Source of the DNA: Musa acuminata AAA Group
Lineage: Eukaryota > Streptophyta > Magnoliopsida > Zingiberales > Musaceae
Reading direction: 5' to 3'
DNA: 64,000 nt
Assembly: GCF_036884655.1 (NCBI RefSeq)
Contig: NC_088344.1
Span: 32,047,001 to 32,111,000, forward strand
This document shows positions 62,881 to 64,000 of the stretch, piece by piece; position 1 is the first letter of the stretch, and each line of letters opens with the position of its first letter. The notes under the pieces are model-generated. The model was not told the DNA's origin. It ran no database searches and saw nothing but the letters and a program-made list of their open reading frames with translations. The translations under genes were made by a program, and so were the position numbers.

Positions 62881-64000
62881 TTGAGAAGCCAATTTGGGGG
62901 GATTAAAAGGAAGAACACTCTAATCAAGAGGTATGTATTTTCTTGCTAGATTTTTATTGATTTATGAGGAAGAACACTCTAATTTGGGAGGCTAATTTCT
63001 AGTTGAGTGGTGGCTACAATTTGAAGGGGACGCACTAGATTTAAGGAAGGTTGTCGTCCGTGTACTTTCACATACAACGACATCTAGTGGTCGCGAATGT
63101 AATTGGTCAACGTTTGCATTGATTCATACAAAGATCCACAACAGACTATCGCATAGACAGTTGGAGAAACTGGTATATATCCACTATAACATGTGGCTAA
63201 GATTGCGGTGTATCCTCAATGTCCTTTGTGTTTTCTCATCAAGGTAATAGAAGAAGAAGAAGCAAATCCCCAACATGAGGAAGATCCCCCTCGGTCAAAA
63301 TATGGCGAAAGGAGCCAGACAACATCAAGTCAGACTGCTCGAGGAACTAGAGACACCCAATCGTCACAGTCGTTCACCTAGTTGTCATGGACTTAGGTGG
63401 TGTTGCCTAAGTTGTGCGATACCCTTGCGTGTCCGTTCGCAAAGGGTCAGCCTTCCTGAAACTTCTCATAGTCTCTTAAGGAGCTACAAAAGAGAAGACA
63501 AATTAGAGGAAACATTTAACTTGGGATCCCACAAGCAGCCAATTCAACAAACACTTAATAGGCAATATAAATTATAACCATAGATTTTACAAGCTCTAAA
63601 TGGTCACATGACAAAGGGTTTAAGGTGGTCCGCTGTAACCAAAAGTCCTCATAAGTGCCCATAAGATACTATTGCGGAACAAAGCAGCAAACCAACCCTA
63701 TACACTACCCCAAAGGCCCATTCAGCCATATGCCACCCGAGTAGCTCCTGGGTGCTATGCTGTCTGACACTTCACACCACTTTACGGAGCTAAAAAAACC
63801 CCAAAATGACTACCTGGATGGTCTATTTCTGAGTAGTTTTCCCTTTGCACGATGACTATAGAACTTGCGTTTATAAGACTCAAAAAACCATGAAAGCCAA
63901 CCAAAATGGGGTTGCCAAGCTTTTTGCAAGCCTTCTATATGTTGTGCAAAGCTTGAACAAAACTGAAAGATCACAAATATACACAAGCATTACATCGAAC
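62880..64000. other. Repeat-like DNA at the right edge
   Basis: No gene recognised. Frames at 63193-63381 and 63275-63577 (plus) have no domain. The CCCATTCAGCCATATGCCAC region near 63715 and its surroundings have the mixed-composition look of LTR or internal retroelement sequence, but no partner or terminus is inside the window. Confidence 0.35.

Overview
The window is nuclear DNA from a flowering plant. It carries plant-specific families (NAC and SAUR proteins, a lipid-anchored RLCK kinase, a chloroplast-targeted HCF173), genes split by GT-AG introns, and long AT-rich spacers with retrotransposons. GC-rich coding starts inside AT-rich spacers suggest a monocot. A banana-type (Zingiberales) genome is my guess from general appearance, not something the sequence proves.

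Layout, left to right. 1-6.2 kb is AT-rich spacer with a GC-rich, G-box-containing patch at about 5.04-5.35 kb. A three-exon NAC gene (+) lies at 6.27-7.99 kb. eIF4A (-) lies at 9.2-12.5 kb, with a further 5'UTR exon near 13.15-13.3 kb. A degenerate Tnt1/Tork-type Ty1/copia element (+) fills 14.29-19.64 kb. After spacer come an intronless SAUR gene (+) at 22.86-23.31 kb and about 3 kb of non-coding DNA. A rearranged copy of a non-coding LTR element lies at 26.6-27.2 kb. The intronless uL11 gene (RPL12, +) is at 28.18-28.68 kb, followed by a tandem duplication. A six-exon RLCK-VII/PBL-type kinase (-) spans 30.5-34.3 kb. A non-coding LTR element (-) lies at about 35.2-38.9 kb. A six-exon START-domain membrane protein gene (-) spans 39.6-46.0 kb, with a decayed LINE in its fourth intron and a GC-AG splice site. 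eL32 (RPL32, -) is at 47.9-49.9 kb. A 13-exon HCF173 gene (-) spans 52.5-57.5 kb. The last two coding exons of a p300/CBP-type histone acetyltransferase (HAC, -) lie at 58.97-59.41 kb. The remaining 4.6 kb is repeat-rich and is either a very long intron of that gene or the flank of a truncated copy.

For every multi-exon gene I placed splice junctions by hand and checked that exon lengths keep frame. The sums give 316 aa (NAC), 413 (eIF4A), 414 (kinase), 411 (START), 133 (eL32) and 570 (HCF173). These are conceptual models without transcript support.

There is no operon logic here. The genes are independently transcribed housekeeping genes (eIF4A, uL11, eL32, HCF173, HAC) and signalling or developmental genes (NAC, SAUR, RLCK, START). 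I found no convincing undescribed system. The most unusual items are a 21-G run three bases before the kinase start codon, a GC-AG intron with a LINE inside it, a non-coding LTR family in at least two arrangements, and a HAC 3' end with no upstream exons in reach.
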